Source: an uncultured Alphaproteobacteria bacterium (GTDB lineage: Bacteria; Pseudomonadota; Alphaproteobacteria; RF32; CAG-239). Taken from it: a stretch of 38,841 nucleotides of DNA. The notes under the pieces are model-generated. The model ran no database searches and was not told the origin of the DNA. It was given only the letters and a program-made list of their open reading frames with translations. Position numbers and translations under genes: made by a program. This document shows, piece by piece, positions 1 through 8,016 of the stretch; within the stretch, counting starts at the first letter, position 1, and every line of letters begins with the position of its first letter. The stretch lies in the NCBI GenBank assembly GCA_947588655.1, contig CANPYS010000018.1, forward strand, positions 1 through 38,841. Reading direction: 5' to 3'.

Positions 1-103
1 GTTTAAGAATTTCATACTTTTCTTCTCCCCCCCCCATGAGAGTTTCAACGATATTTCTTCCTACCATACCATTTGCACCACTAACATAGATTTTCTGTTT
101 CAT
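1..103 (-). CDS. NAD-dependent epimerase/dehydratase, N-terminus only (runs off the left edge)
   Basis: Only the first 34 codons are inside the window. The protein opens MKQKIYVSGANGMVGRNIVE, a Rossmann nucleotide-binding loop (GxxGxxG) of the extended SDR family that includes GDP-fucose synthase and UDP-sugar epimerases. The ATG at 103-101 is preceded by AAAGGAG at good spacing, so the start is firm. Codons 23-26 lie in a run of nine G on the coding strand. It is the most distal gene seen in the minus-strand polysaccharide operon, downstream of the acyltransferase. The substrate cannot be told from the fragment; a sugar-nucleotide is inferred from family and neighbours. Confidence 0.75.
   Translation of the reverse strand, partial: MKQKIYVSGANGMVGRNIVETLMGGGEEKYEILK
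27..35 (-). repeat. G9 homopolymer tract inside the epimerase reading frame
   Basis: Nine consecutive C on the + strand (G on the coding strand) at codons 23-26 of the partial epimerase. As given, the frame is open. Adding one G gives a TGA stop eight codons after the ATG that begins the tract. Such tracts are typical substrates of slipped-strand mispairing. Confidence 0.85.
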
Positions 104-155
104 TAGAGTTCTCCTTTAATGTTTGTACAATATACTATTTCTATCATTTATTATG

Positions 156-959
156 TCAATTATAACCAGATGATGCATCTATATTCCATGTAATATGCTT
201 TTTAACGACCTTAGCAGGATTCCCTGCAATAATAATTCCCCCCCCCCTTGGAAATTGTTTTTCATCAGCATATTTTTGATTTACAACACTACCCCAACCT
301 ATGATACTATCATCAGGAATGTGAACATTTTTTAAAAGTGTAGCATGTGCGCCAATCCAAACATGATTACCAATTACCATATCTTTAGGTTTATTTAAAA
401 CTTTTTTTGTACTTTTGTCTTGAATTAGATGTCCATCTGTATGATAAAGGCTGATATCTTTAGAAAGCATACAATTATCTCCTAAACTAAAAAAAGTATT
501 TGGAGAATCAGTAAAATAAAGAAAAGATTCTGTTGAAACATTTCTCCCTATACTTACAACTGAATTGGAGGCTGGCTGATGAAATATATTATCACATCCA
601 ATAATAATTTGACAGTCTAAAGAACCAAATCCTTCACCTATTAAAACTTTACAATTATCTCCAAAAATAAATAAATTTATTTTAGCATTGCCTTTTTCTA
701 TAAAAACAGAATTATTTTTTCCTTTTATTTCAGCTTTTATATTACCAATAAAATTTTTTGCTATTTGTATTGTATTATTTTTTTCAGTGTGTGATTTTTT
801 TATAATAAAATCTTTATTTCTAAAATTTTTTCTTTTCTTTTTATCTAATATAAAAACAGACAAAAGCCTTCTCTTCCATTTAGAGTACTTATTTTGAGAG
901 AAAAAGAGAAAAGTTTTTTCTCCTAGCACTCTAGTATGAATTTGATTACAAAAAAACAT
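156..959 (-). CDS. Left-handed beta-helix acyltransferase (O-acetyltransferase type), possibly phase-variable
   Basis: A 267-residue protein of the hexapeptide-repeat acyltransferase (LbH) family, which usually transfers acetyl groups from acetyl-CoA to sugars. Imperfect hexapeptide turns run from about residue 75 to 225. The YHTDGH segment (about 173-178) resembles the catalytic His region of WcaF/NodL-like enzymes, and the family's terminal GNPAKVVKK signature is present. The N-terminal 70 residues are Lys/Phe-rich and unlike the usual fold. The ATG at 959 follows GAGG. A G10 tract at codons near 238-241 sits just before GNPAK, so length changes would replace the last 25 or so residues. It lies downstream of the ColD-like gene with a 55-bp gap. 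The exact acceptor sugar is unknown. Confidence 0.8.
   Translation of the reverse strand: MFFCNQIHTRVLGEKTFLFFSQNKYSKWKRRLLSVFILDKKKRKNFRNKDFIIKKSHTEKNNTIQIAKNFIGNIKAEIKGKNNSVFIEKGNAKINLFIFGDNCKVLIGEGFGSLDCQIIIGCDNIFHQPASNSVVSIGRNVSTESFLYFTDSPNTFFSLGDNCMLSKDISLYHTDGHLIQDKSTKKVLNKPKDMVIGNHVWIGAHATLLKNVHIPDDSIIGWGSVVNQKYADEKQFPRGGGIIIAGNPAKVVKKHITWNIDASSGYN
238..247 (-). repeat. G10 homopolymer tract inside the acyltransferase reading frame
   Basis: Ten consecutive C on the + strand, encoding the Arg-Gly-Gly-Gly of FPRGGGIII. G10 keeps the GNPAKVV tail. G11 stops 12 codons after the Arg (RGGGNYYCRESC, then TAA). G9 reads through about 20 unrelated residues before TAG. This is the second such tract within 220 bp. 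Confidence 0.88.
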
Positions 960-1014
960 TTATACCTCGCAGAGTTATTATATATTATGGTTTTAAAACT
1001 TTATATTATATAGT

Positions 1015-2181
1015 TCATAACTTATCAAGCGTTTCTTTTAAGTAGTCAATTTTATCTCTAATATCAAAATGATGATTTCCAACAAAAAAACCTCGTTTTT
1101 CAATAAAATCAGCATTCTTTAAATCACCAAATATTTCATAATCAAAATATTTGACGACTTCTTTTCTGGCAAAATTTCCCGCGACTATTGGTCTTACATC
1201 AATTTTCGCCGCTGTTAATTTTGTAATAACTTTTTCACGACTTATTTTCTCATCTTTCAATAATAAAGAAAAACCGAACCAGCTTGATTGACCAATTTCT
1301 TTTTGAAGAATAAAACGTTTATCATTTTTAAATAGCTCCTGAAAATATTCAGCATTTTCACGCCGATGCTTGATAAAATCAGGCAATTTTTTGAGCTGTT
1401 CTATACCGATGGCTCCATTTATTTCTGTAGGTCTAACGTTATAACCTGGTAAAATAAAACGCCATCCTTCTTGAAAATAATTATCTGATTTTGTACAAAG
1501 CGTATTTTTCATGGGTAATTGCCTTGTCCAACCATGTGAGCGCAAACAAAGAAATATTTCGTATAATTCTTCATTATTTGTACCAATAACCCCACCTTCT
1601 ATAGTAGACATATGATGTGAGAAAAAGGTTGAATATGTTCCTATTAAACCAAAAGAACCGAGTTGTTTTCCAAAATACTTACCTCCCAATGATTCACAAT
1701 TGTCTTCTAATAAATAGATATTTTTCTTACTAATAATATTGTTTATTTTGTTATAATCGTTTGGATTACCTAATAAATTAACAGCGAAAATCATTCTTGT
1801 TTTATCAGTAATTGCTCCCTCTAATTGTTTTAAATCAAAATTTAATGTTTCTAAATCAACGTCAACAAACTTTAGTTTCAGTCCATACTGATATAAGGGG
1901 TAATACGTAGTTGCCCAAGAGACAGCTGGAACAATGACTTCATCTCCCCGTTTTAAAGGATCTATTTTTTTATAAAACATAGCCGCGACAGCTAATAAAT
2001 TTGCGGAAGATCCCGAGTTAACCATGACACAATATTTATGATCTGTAAATTTGGCAAAATCTGATTCAAACTGAAAGACATTTTTGCTAAAAGAATAATA
2101 CCCACCATCAATAACACGTTGTATGGCCTCTATTTCTTTTTCATCCCAAGATGAACTGGCTAATTCGTATTTATCAACCAT
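1015..2181 (-). CDS. ColD/RfbH-like sugar 3-dehydratase of the DegT/DnrJ/EryC1 fold
   Basis: A 388-residue PLP/PMP-fold enzyme of the DegT/DnrJ/EryC1/StrS aminotransferase family. The SGSSAN phosphate-binding loop is at about 56-61 and the LEDNCESLGGKYFGKQLGSFG segment at 158-178. At the position where aminotransferases have the Schiff-base lysine (S-K-x6-GG) this protein has SHHMSTIEGG, with His189 in place of Lys. That substitution marks the PMP-dependent 3-dehydratases ColD (GDP-4-keto-6-deoxymannose) and RfbH/DdhC (CDP-linked). The length equals that of ColD. It overlaps the upstream epimerase gene by 8 bp and has GGAG before its ATG. A GDP-linked substrate is inferred from the nearby GDP-fucose synthase. 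CDP-linked RfbH activity is the alternative. Confidence 0.85.
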   Translation of the reverse strand: MVDKYELASSSWDEKEIEAIQRVIDGGYYSFSKNVFQFESDFAKFTDHKYCVMVNSGSSANLLAVAAMFYKKIDPLKRGDEVIVPAVSWATTYYPLYQYGLKLKFVDVDLETLNFDLKQLEGAITDKTRMIFAVNLLGNPNDYNKINNIISKKNIYLLEDNCESLGGKYFGKQLGSFGLIGTYSTFFSHHMSTIEGGVIGTNNEELYEIFLCLRSHGWTRQLPMKNTLCTKSDNYFQEGWRFILPGYNVRPTEINGAIGIEQLKKLPDFIKHRRENAEYFQELFKNDKRFILQKEIGQSSWFGFSLLLKDEKISREKVITKLTAAKIDVRPIVAGNFARKEVVKYFDYEIFGDLKNADFIEKRGFFVGNHHFDIRDKIDYLKETLDKL

Positions 2182-3202
2182 TTTGCTTTTCTCCTAAAAT
2201 TTTTATCCATTCAATTGTTTTTTTCAAGCCATGCTCAAAATTAACAAAGCTCGTTTTTAAAAATTCCGTACAATATTTTTCTTTTGAAAGAACTAGTTGT
2301 GAGGGTGTACCGCTGATTTTTTCCTCGTCTTTCGGAAAGATAAGTGGTACGTTGATATATTTTGTAATCATTTCTGCTACTTCACGAACGGTTTTATTAT
2401 CCGCTCCGGCAATGTTATAAAGTATATCTTTTGAAGAAAAAAGGACATTCAACATCATTTCAATAACATCAGATATAAAGCAAAAACAACGAATTGCCTT
2501 TCCGGAATCCATCATTGTGAGTTTTCCTTCTGTTAAGGCGCGTTTAATAAACTCATTCATAAAACGGGTATCTGAATATTTAATACCGGGACCATAACCG
2601 ATTGCTAAACGCACAATTTTAACATTGAGGCCGTCTTTTGAAAAAACATTACAAATTGTTTCTGCTAATCGCTTAGATTCTGCATAGACAGCACGATCTG
2701 ATAATGTATCTACATTCCCAAAATAAGTTTCGCTTACCGGCATAAGATCTTGAGGTACCTGTCCATAAATTTCTGATGATGAGACAAACAAAACATCTGC
2801 TTTGTTACGTTTGCTCATTTCCAAGAGCTTAATTAAGGCTTCGCTATTGAGCTTAATTGTCCCTAATTTGTTTTGAATAAACTTTTTAGGTTGCCCATAT
2901 GTTGCGGTATGAATTAAGTAATTAAATTTGATTTCAGACAGTTTTTCTGTCAAATCTGCGGAGATATAACGAATATTTTTCTCCTGTGGCAACCACGAAA
3001 CAGGTGCGGAAAAAGAATGGGCAATAATTTTGATATTAAGCTTTTCTTTTTTATTCAAATAATGTAAATAATTAACTAAATTACTACCGATAAGACCATT
3101 TGCACCGGTAATAAAAAAAGTTTTTCCTTTTAAATCTGTTAAGTCTTTCTTGAGAGCAATAGCGTTGTACTCATTTACAAGAAAATCATATAATTTTATC
3201 AT
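2174..3202 (-). CDS. NAD(P)-dependent sugar epimerase/reductase (extended SDR)
   Basis: A 342-residue protein starting MIKLYDFLVNEY. After about 25 N-terminal residues comes the Rossmann loop TGANGLIGSNL. The catalytic triad region is visible as VSSSEIYG and the YAESKRLAE (YxxxK) motif, followed by RLAIGYGPG and a family-typical C-terminal half. The family includes dTDP-glucose dehydratases, UDP-glucose epimerases and reductases of 4-keto sugars. The ATG at 3202 is preferred because the longer GTG start at 3229 would overlap the transketolase gene by 26 bp. The chosen start lies 1 bp after that gene's stop. Sandwiched between split transketolase and the ColD-like gene, it is a plausible reductase of their product, as ColC is for ColD, but this is inference. 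Confidence 0.8.
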   Translation of the reverse strand: MIKLYDFLVNEYNAIALKKDLTDLKGKTFFITGANGLIGSNLVNYLHYLNKKEKLNIKIIAHSFSAPVSWLPQEKNIRYISADLTEKLSEIKFNYLIHTATYGQPKKFIQNKLGTIKLNSEALIKLLEMSKRNKADVLFVSSSEIYGQVPQDLMPVSETYFGNVDTLSDRAVYAESKRLAETICNVFSKDGLNVKIVRLAIGYGPGIKYSDTRFMNEFIKRALTEGKLTMMDSGKAIRCFCFISDVIEMMLNVLFSSKDILYNIAGADNKTVREVAEMITKYINVPLIFPKDEEKISGTPSQLVLSKEKYCTEFLKTSFVNFEHGLKKTIEWIKILGEKQNG

Positions 3203-3203
3203 C

Positions 3204-4109
3204 TTAAATTCCACATAATTCAATGACACCTTCTAAATCCAGTTTGTAGTGATGACGAATAAATGGTGAGTTTCCTACTAGATGAGGAAATTCATCATTT
3301 ATTCCAATCCGTTTTAATTTAATATCTTTACCATTTTCAGCTAAGACCTCAGCAACTGCGGAACCTAAGCCACCAACAATTGTGTGTTCTTCAAATGTAA
3401 AAAAGAGATTATGTCTTTTTGTTAACTCAAGAATACATTCCGCATCAAACGGTTTAATGGTATGCATGCTAATGACTGTTGGATACAAACCTTTTTGTTT
3501 TAATTTATCCGCATAGTCTTTAGCAACATGAACCATGTTTCCTGTTGCGATAAAAGCAACGTCTTTTCCCTTATTAATTATAGAGGCTTTACCTAATTTT
3601 ATCGTTTTGTCTGTATTCATGTTGGGATGATTATGCCGACCAATACGAATATAAGTTGGATGATTATTTTGTGCAGTCAGTTTTGTGATTTCTGCCATTT
3701 CGTACATATCACCAGGAGCATAAAGATCCATATTTGGCAAACTACGTATAATTGAGATATCTTCTATGCCATAATGTGTGGTGCCAGCAGAACCATATTC
3801 AAACCCAGAACCAATGCCAACAATTTTTACATCTGTTTTGGGATATGCGATATTGACACGTATCTGTTCCAAGCAACGATGAACAATAAAAGGAATAACA
3901 CTGTATACATATGGTTTAAATCCGGCCAATGCCATACCAGCGGCAACCGTAATGACATTTTGTTCAGCAATACCAAGGTTGAAAAATCTATTGGGAAAAG
4001 TGTTTTGAAAGTTATCTATAATACTGTATCCCATATCTGGTGTAATAAAACAGATTCTTTCATCTTTTTTAGCTAATTCTACAAGTGTTTCTGCAAAAAC
4101 TACTCTCAT
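3204..4109 (-). CDS. Transketolase-like protein, C-terminal (Pyr + C) subunit
   Basis: A 301-residue protein matching the second half of transketolase: pyrimidine-binding domain (about 1-165) and C-terminal domain (about 175-301). The catalytic-type Glu is in FFNLGIAEQNV and the cofactor/substrate His region is AGTTHYGIEDIS. Its start codon shares a base with the stop of the N-terminal subunit gene (TAATG-type junction), so the halves are translationally coupled and should form a TPP-dependent heteromer. Transketolase moves a two-carbon ketol unit between sugars. Its placement in a deoxysugar operon, rather than with pentose phosphate genes, suggests a dedicated sugar-modifying role (inference). 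Confidence 0.88.
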   Translation of the reverse strand: MRVVFAETLVELAKKDERICFITPDMGYSIIDNFQNTFPNRFFNLGIAEQNVITVAAGMALAGFKPYVYSVIPFIVHRCLEQIRVNIAYPKTDVKIVGIGSGFEYGSAGTTHYGIEDISIIRSLPNMDLYAPGDMYEMAEITKLTAQNNHPTYIRIGRHNHPNMNTDKTIKLGKASIINKGKDVAFIATGNMVHVAKDYADKLKQKGLYPTVISMHTIKPFDAECILELTKRHNLFFTFEEHTIVGGLGSAVAEVLAENGKDIKLKRIGINDEFPHLVGNSPFIRHHYKLDLEGVIELCGI

Positions 4110-4918
4110 TATTTACCTTCCATTGCTTTTAAAGCATCTTGATATTGTTCAGCGGTTAATTTGACATAGTGAGATTTTACTGAATTTACAAAAGGTTTAG
4201 GTAATCCGTGGCCTTTAATAGTGTTTGCAATAATGAAACGAGGTTTATCTGATGTCCAATTTAATGTTTTAGCTATAGCATCAACGTCATGTCCATTAAC
4301 AATTTCAACAGAGAATCCCATTTGTTTGAATACATTGTTTAGATTTGAAATATCAACAATTTCTTTTGTTTCAGCAGATGCTTGCATTCCGTTTTTATCA
4401 AGAATGATTGTTATTTCATTTAGATTTAACGCTTCAATGGAATTTAAAGCTTCCCAAATAGATCCTTCCTGTAATTCACCATCACCAATAATTACAAATA
4501 TACGAGCTTTAATATTTTTTAAACGATTTGCCAATGCAAAACCCTCGGCTAAACCGATACCATGTCCTAAGGACATTCCTGTAGAAGCTTCAATTCCATT
4601 AATTGCATTATGATCTAAATGTGCGGGTAATAAGCCCCCGTCCAAATCGTATGTGTCAAAAACTTCTTTTGATATAATTCCTTTTAGCATAAGGCAGGCA
4701 TATTGAGCTAAAGCACCATGGCCTTTGCTTAAAATAATACGTTCGCGAGAATCACTTTGGCTATTATCTTTATCTATTTTTGCTACTTTAAAATAAAGGG
4801 CTTCCATGATTTCTGCACAACTTAGAGCCGATCCAACATGTGTTTCTACCGCTTTATAGGCGGCGGTTAAGATGGCTTTTCTAACAAGATGTTTTGATTT
4901 AATTATGTTGTAGTTCAT
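4109..4918 (-). CDS. Transketolase-like protein, N-terminal (TPP-binding) subunit
   Basis: A 269-residue protein equal to the first half of transketolase. It shows the HVGSALSCAEIMEALY segment, SKGHGALAQY, and the thiamine pyrophosphate motif beginning GDGELQEG and ending about 28 residues later at LDKN. The ATG at 4918 lies inside the end of the GDP-fucose synthase gene (20-bp overlap) and follows AGGA. Split transketolases occur in archaea, Gram-positives and many polysaccharide loci. In this context it probably acts with the following gene on a keto-sugar nucleotide. A housekeeping transketolase role is possible but less likely, given the operon. Confidence 0.88.
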   Translation of the reverse strand: MNYNIIKSKHLVRKAILTAAYKAVETHVGSALSCAEIMEALYFKVAKIDKDNSQSDSRERIILSKGHGALAQYACLMLKGIISKEVFDTYDLDGGLLPAHLDHNAINGIEASTGMSLGHGIGLAEGFALANRLKNIKARIFVIIGDGELQEGSIWEALNSIEALNLNEITIILDKNGMQASAETKEIVDISNLNNVFKQMGFSVEIVNGHDVDAIAKTLNWTSDKPRFIIANTIKGHGLPKPFVNSVKSHYVKLTAEQYQDALKAMEGK

Positions 4919-5984
4919 TTTGCATCCTATCAGACAAATAATGTTTATAAAACTCTTGGAGTCCCTCTTTTAAAGAACGTTCAGTCGTTAGGCCAAGTTT
5001 TTGCATTTTTGAATTATCTAATAATTTCCTGAAGACCCCGCTTGGCTTAGAAACATCAAACTCAATTTTTCCATCAAATCCTGTTATTTCGGCAATTATT
5101 TTGAATAAATCTTTCAGTTGAATATCTTCTCCGATTCCAACATTTAAAAATTCCCCAATATCAGATGCATTAACTCTATTCATCAAAGTTAAACAAATGT
5201 CAGCCAAATCATCGGAATTCATTAATTCTCTATAAACAGAACCATCACCCCAAACTATAACCTTATCAGCAAAAGCACCGACTTTGGCACAGGCATTTAT
5301 GATTGATTGGTTATCTGAAAAATTAATATTTTCATCAATATTCCATCCTAATTTATTTGAAGATAAATCTTTTTTTAATCCTTCAAAATCTTTTTGTTTT
5401 AATAATTTTGCTAAATGAAAACGCCGAACAAGCATTGGCAAAAGATGTGCCGTCTGCAGATTAAAATTATCTCCCGTGCCATATTGATTTGGGGGCATAA
5501 TTGTTATAAAATTTGTTCCGTATTGAACGTTAAAATAATGGCAAAGCTTAATTGTGGCAATTTTAGCTAAGGAATACGCTTCAGATGTTTGTTCCAAAGA
5601 ACCGGTCAATAAATAATCTTCTTTTATCGGCTGTATAGCGTCTTTGGGATATATGCAGCTTGAAGCTAAGTTTAAAAGTTTTTTAGTACCAAATTTAAAT
5701 GCTGCATGGATGACATTAGCGCCAATCATCAAATTTGTATAAATAAAATCTGCAGGGTATGTGCTGTTTGCAACAATACCTCCTACCAAAGCTGCTGCCA
5801 AGAAAACATAATCTGGTTTTTCTATTGCAAAAAAATCATTAACAGCCGCCTGGTTTGTTAAATCTAATTCATCATGTGTTTTAATGAGCAGATTTTGATA
5901 ACCATTATTCTGTAGACATCGTAAAATTGCTGATCCAACTAGTCCTGTATGACCCGCTATATATATTTTATCAGCTTTTTCCAT
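4899..5984 (-). CDS. fcl: GDP-L-fucose synthase-like epimerase/reductase
   Basis: A 361-residue extended SDR of the WcaG/Fcl family, which converts GDP-4-keto-6-deoxy-D-mannose to GDP-L-fucose. It has the Rossmann loop IAGHTGLVGSA (residues 9-19), AALVGGI (65-70), SSCIYP (108-113), the catalytic Tyr137-xxx-Lys141 and MPPNQYG. Residues 191-239 form an insertion relative to the short E. coli-type enzyme, giving the longer form seen in several other phyla. It supplies the donor expected by the adjacent GT10 gene and shares its substrate with ColD-type dehydratases. The ATG at 5984 follows AAGGAA. No GDP-mannose 4,6-dehydratase (gmd) is in the window, so that step must be encoded elsewhere. Confidence 0.9.
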   Translation of the reverse strand: MEKADKIYIAGHTGLVGSAILRCLQNNGYQNLLIKTHDELDLTNQAAVNDFFAIEKPDYVFLAAALVGGIVANSTYPADFIYTNLMIGANVIHAAFKFGTKKLLNLASSCIYPKDAIQPIKEDYLLTGSLEQTSEAYSLAKIATIKLCHYFNVQYGTNFITIMPPNQYGTGDNFNLQTAHLLPMLVRRFHLAKLLKQKDFEGLKKDLSSNKLGWNIDENINFSDNQSIINACAKVGAFADKVIVWGDGSVYRELMNSDDLADICLTLMNRVNASDIGEFLNVGIGEDIQLKDLFKIIAEITGFDGKIEFDVSKPSGVFRKLLDNSKMQKLGLTTERSLKEGLQEFYKHYLSDRMQNELQHN

Positions 5985-6008
5985 ATATTTAATTCCTTTT
6001 TTAGGTAT

Positions 6009-7166
6009 CTAAAATTTTTTATTTTTTAAACTTTTCTTTAAGCATTTATATTTTTCGGTATACTTTTTACGCGTTTTACCAAATGAAATTTTAGATAAAA
6101 TCTTATAACGCCATTTTTTAAACCGATATTTATGAGCTTTATAATCAGTTAAAAATATTTGTAAATCATCCGAAAAAGTATCTTCATTTATTCCAAATAT
6201 AGCATCGTTTCTAATATTATGTTCTTTCCTATATTCATTTTTTATTGCACGCAACCATCTTTTATTTCTTGATATATTCCTAGGATCTTTATTAAAAGGA
6301 ACACTACCTTTTTCTACAATAGAAAATATCCACTCTTTAAATTGTTCTTTACGATTAAATTGGAAATAGGGTGACATTGGTGACTGCTTCAACATAGACA
6401 TATAAGCCTCATCATCATTATCAAGTTTTATAATGCAATCCACAACTTTATCTAAATCAAAATTATAGTCAGCTACATTAATAAATGATTTTGGATTAAA
6501 ATCCTCATTAACATTAGGATCTCCATAATATATAGGAACAGAAAAAGCTAGCATTGCATCAGGCATTTTTTCAGTAATCCAACCATCTGTAGCTCCATTC
6601 TCAAAAGCAATTGTAAATTTATATTCCGATTGAAATTTTCTTTTACTTCCCCGCCAATCATTGGTATAAATTTCATCAATAACACTTCTATCCATATTAT
6701 TCAAAATACGTCCAGGGCAATCTACATGTTTATATTCCATCAATTTTTTACAAAATTCTTGTCTTAGCAACGCCCCTTCACCATAGCAAGGATTGGAATA
6801 GATAAAATTACAAAATTTTCTGTTTAACAAATTTTTAGTTACAATTGAACGATCTTGAATATTTGGAGTTAACTCTTCAAGAATAAATGAGCGACGAAAG
6901 TATCTTTCTCCATAAGTCATATGAGCAAATCCGGCAGCATAGTCACATTCATTAAAGTTTGGAATTTCATCTTCTGTTGGTAAAAAAACTTTTACACAAC
7001 CATGAAACTTCTTATAATCATCACCGAAAACATCATAAAATAAAAATTCCGGATTAATTGGATCTATAATTACTGTGTAACGTTCTGTTAGCCATTTATA
7101 AATTTCAGTATTTTCAGTTAACTGAAGAACGTCTGTGAAATAGATTGTAATCTTTTTCTTCATCAT
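6009..7166 (-). CDS. GT10 family alpha-1,3-fucosyltransferase
   Basis: A 385-residue glycosyltransferase of family GT10, which moves fucose from GDP-fucose to a sugar. It shows KFCNFIYSN (about 116-124), YKHVDCPGRILNNM and the alpha1,3-FucT core beginning KFTIAFENG, followed by TEKMPDAMLAFSVPIYYGDP and FNPKSFINV, which hold the donor-binding residues. The C-terminal about 60 residues are Lys/Arg-rich, as in membrane-associated bacterial FucTs. It overlaps the SGNH gene by 4 bp and precedes the GDP-fucose synthase gene by 24 bp. The donor could also be another GDP-6-deoxysugar made by this operon. The family assignment is firm; the acceptor is unknown. Confidence 0.9.
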   Translation of the reverse strand: MMKKKITIYFTDVLQLTENTEIYKWLTERYTVIIDPINPEFLFYDVFGDDYKKFHGCVKVFLPTEDEIPNFNECDYAAGFAHMTYGERYFRRSFILEELTPNIQDRSIVTKNLLNRKFCNFIYSNPCYGEGALLRQEFCKKLMEYKHVDCPGRILNNMDRSVIDEIYTNDWRGSKRKFQSEYKFTIAFENGATDGWITEKMPDAMLAFSVPIYYGDPNVNEDFNPKSFINVADYNFDLDKVVDCIIKLDNDDEAYMSMLKQSPMSPYFQFNRKEQFKEWIFSIVEKGSVPFNKDPRNISRNKRWLRAIKNEYRKEHNIRNDAIFGINEDTFSDDLQIFLTDYKAHKYRFKKWRYKILSKISFGKTRKKYTEKYKCLKKSLKNKKF

Positions 7167-8014
7167 TTTTCTCCTATTTTAGAAAAGGTGTCTAAAATCA
7201 ATCTTCGTCCCTTTTCATTAAGATGAACCCCATCTGGTAAATAAAACTCTTCCTTGGTTGTCAAATCTGAATTAAGCAATTGAGACAGTAATGAAATAAA
7301 AACAAGATTGTTTTTTAGACAAAACTTTTTTAATTTTTCTTCAAACTTGAGCAAAATAGTGTTTCTTTCTTTTTCATTTACATATCTTTTATAGACAGGA
7401 TCTATTCTCATGTTACCTTTTTGTGATGCAATGGGAGAATATACATAAACTCTAAAACCTTGTTGCTTCAAATTAATTAAAAATGATCCATAATTTTCTA
7501 AAATATCTTCTATTATTTCCTCATTTGATCGTTTTTGTTTGTTTGCCTCTTTTTTAACATGAATACGACAATCAGGCTCACCAAAAACTGTTACAACACG
7601 GCAGTTTTTTGGCAAAAACCCATATTTTATTAAGTATTCAATTTTTTCAAGACCCTGATTTGTTGAACCATGTCTATTCAAACTATATGCCAAAACACCA
7701 TCAAGATGATAACTAACAAATTGTGGCGCTGAATAAAGATTTCCCATAAATATGGTCGGGAAAAGTCGAGAAGCTAGTTTTTTCTTTTTAGAATAGGAAT
7801 TTTGAGAAAAGATATCCACATGAGAATCCCCTATACAAAAATAAGTTTGTTTATTAATTTTTTTATACATTAAGTCAAGGAAGCGATTTCTTTCAAATTC
7901 TGCAAATAAATTAACTCTTTTTCTCTTACGATCCGCTTTATTAAAAGTAAAAAGACATTTTATACGAATTATAAATTTAGCTACACTCTCAAAATTTTCC
8001 AAAAAAGCTAGCAC
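7163..8014 (-). CDS. SGNH/GDSL-type hydrolase or acyl-transfer protein
   Basis: A 283-residue protein with a SGNH hydrolase layout: block I as CIGDSHVD (about 61-68), a block III-like VFGEPDCR, and block V as LPDGVHLNEKG near the C-terminus with the Asp/His pair. Block III has Glu-Pro-Asp where GxND is usual. No signal peptide or membrane span is evident. The GTG at 8014 is chosen because GGGAG lies 6 bp upstream. First recognisable gene of the polysaccharide operon. In such loci these proteins usually add or remove acyl groups on glycans, but the substrate cannot be told. Confidence 0.7.
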   Translation of the reverse strand: MLAFLENFESVAKFIIRIKCLFTFNKADRKRKRVNLFAEFERNRFLDLMYKKINKQTYFCIGDSHVDIFSQNSYSKKKKLASRLFPTIFMGNLYSAPQFVSYHLDGVLAYSLNRHGSTNQGLEKIEYLIKYGFLPKNCRVVTVFGEPDCRIHVKKEANKQKRSNEEIIEDILENYGSFLINLKQQGFRVYVYSPIASQKGNMRIDPVYKRYVNEKERNTILLKFEEKLKKFCLKNNLVFISLLSQLLNSDLTTKEEFYLPDGVHLNEKGRRLILDTFSKIGEK

Positions 8015-8016
8015 TT

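Noticed and set aside
688-897. Plus-strand ORF rich in Phe opposite the acyltransferase
   Set aside because: Low-complexity mirror of a Lys-rich coding strand; no ribosome site or family.
4899-5984. The 191-239 insertion in the GDP-fucose synthase as a novel domain
   Set aside because: Longer forms of this enzyme with an insertion at this place occur in other bacteria, so it is a known variant.
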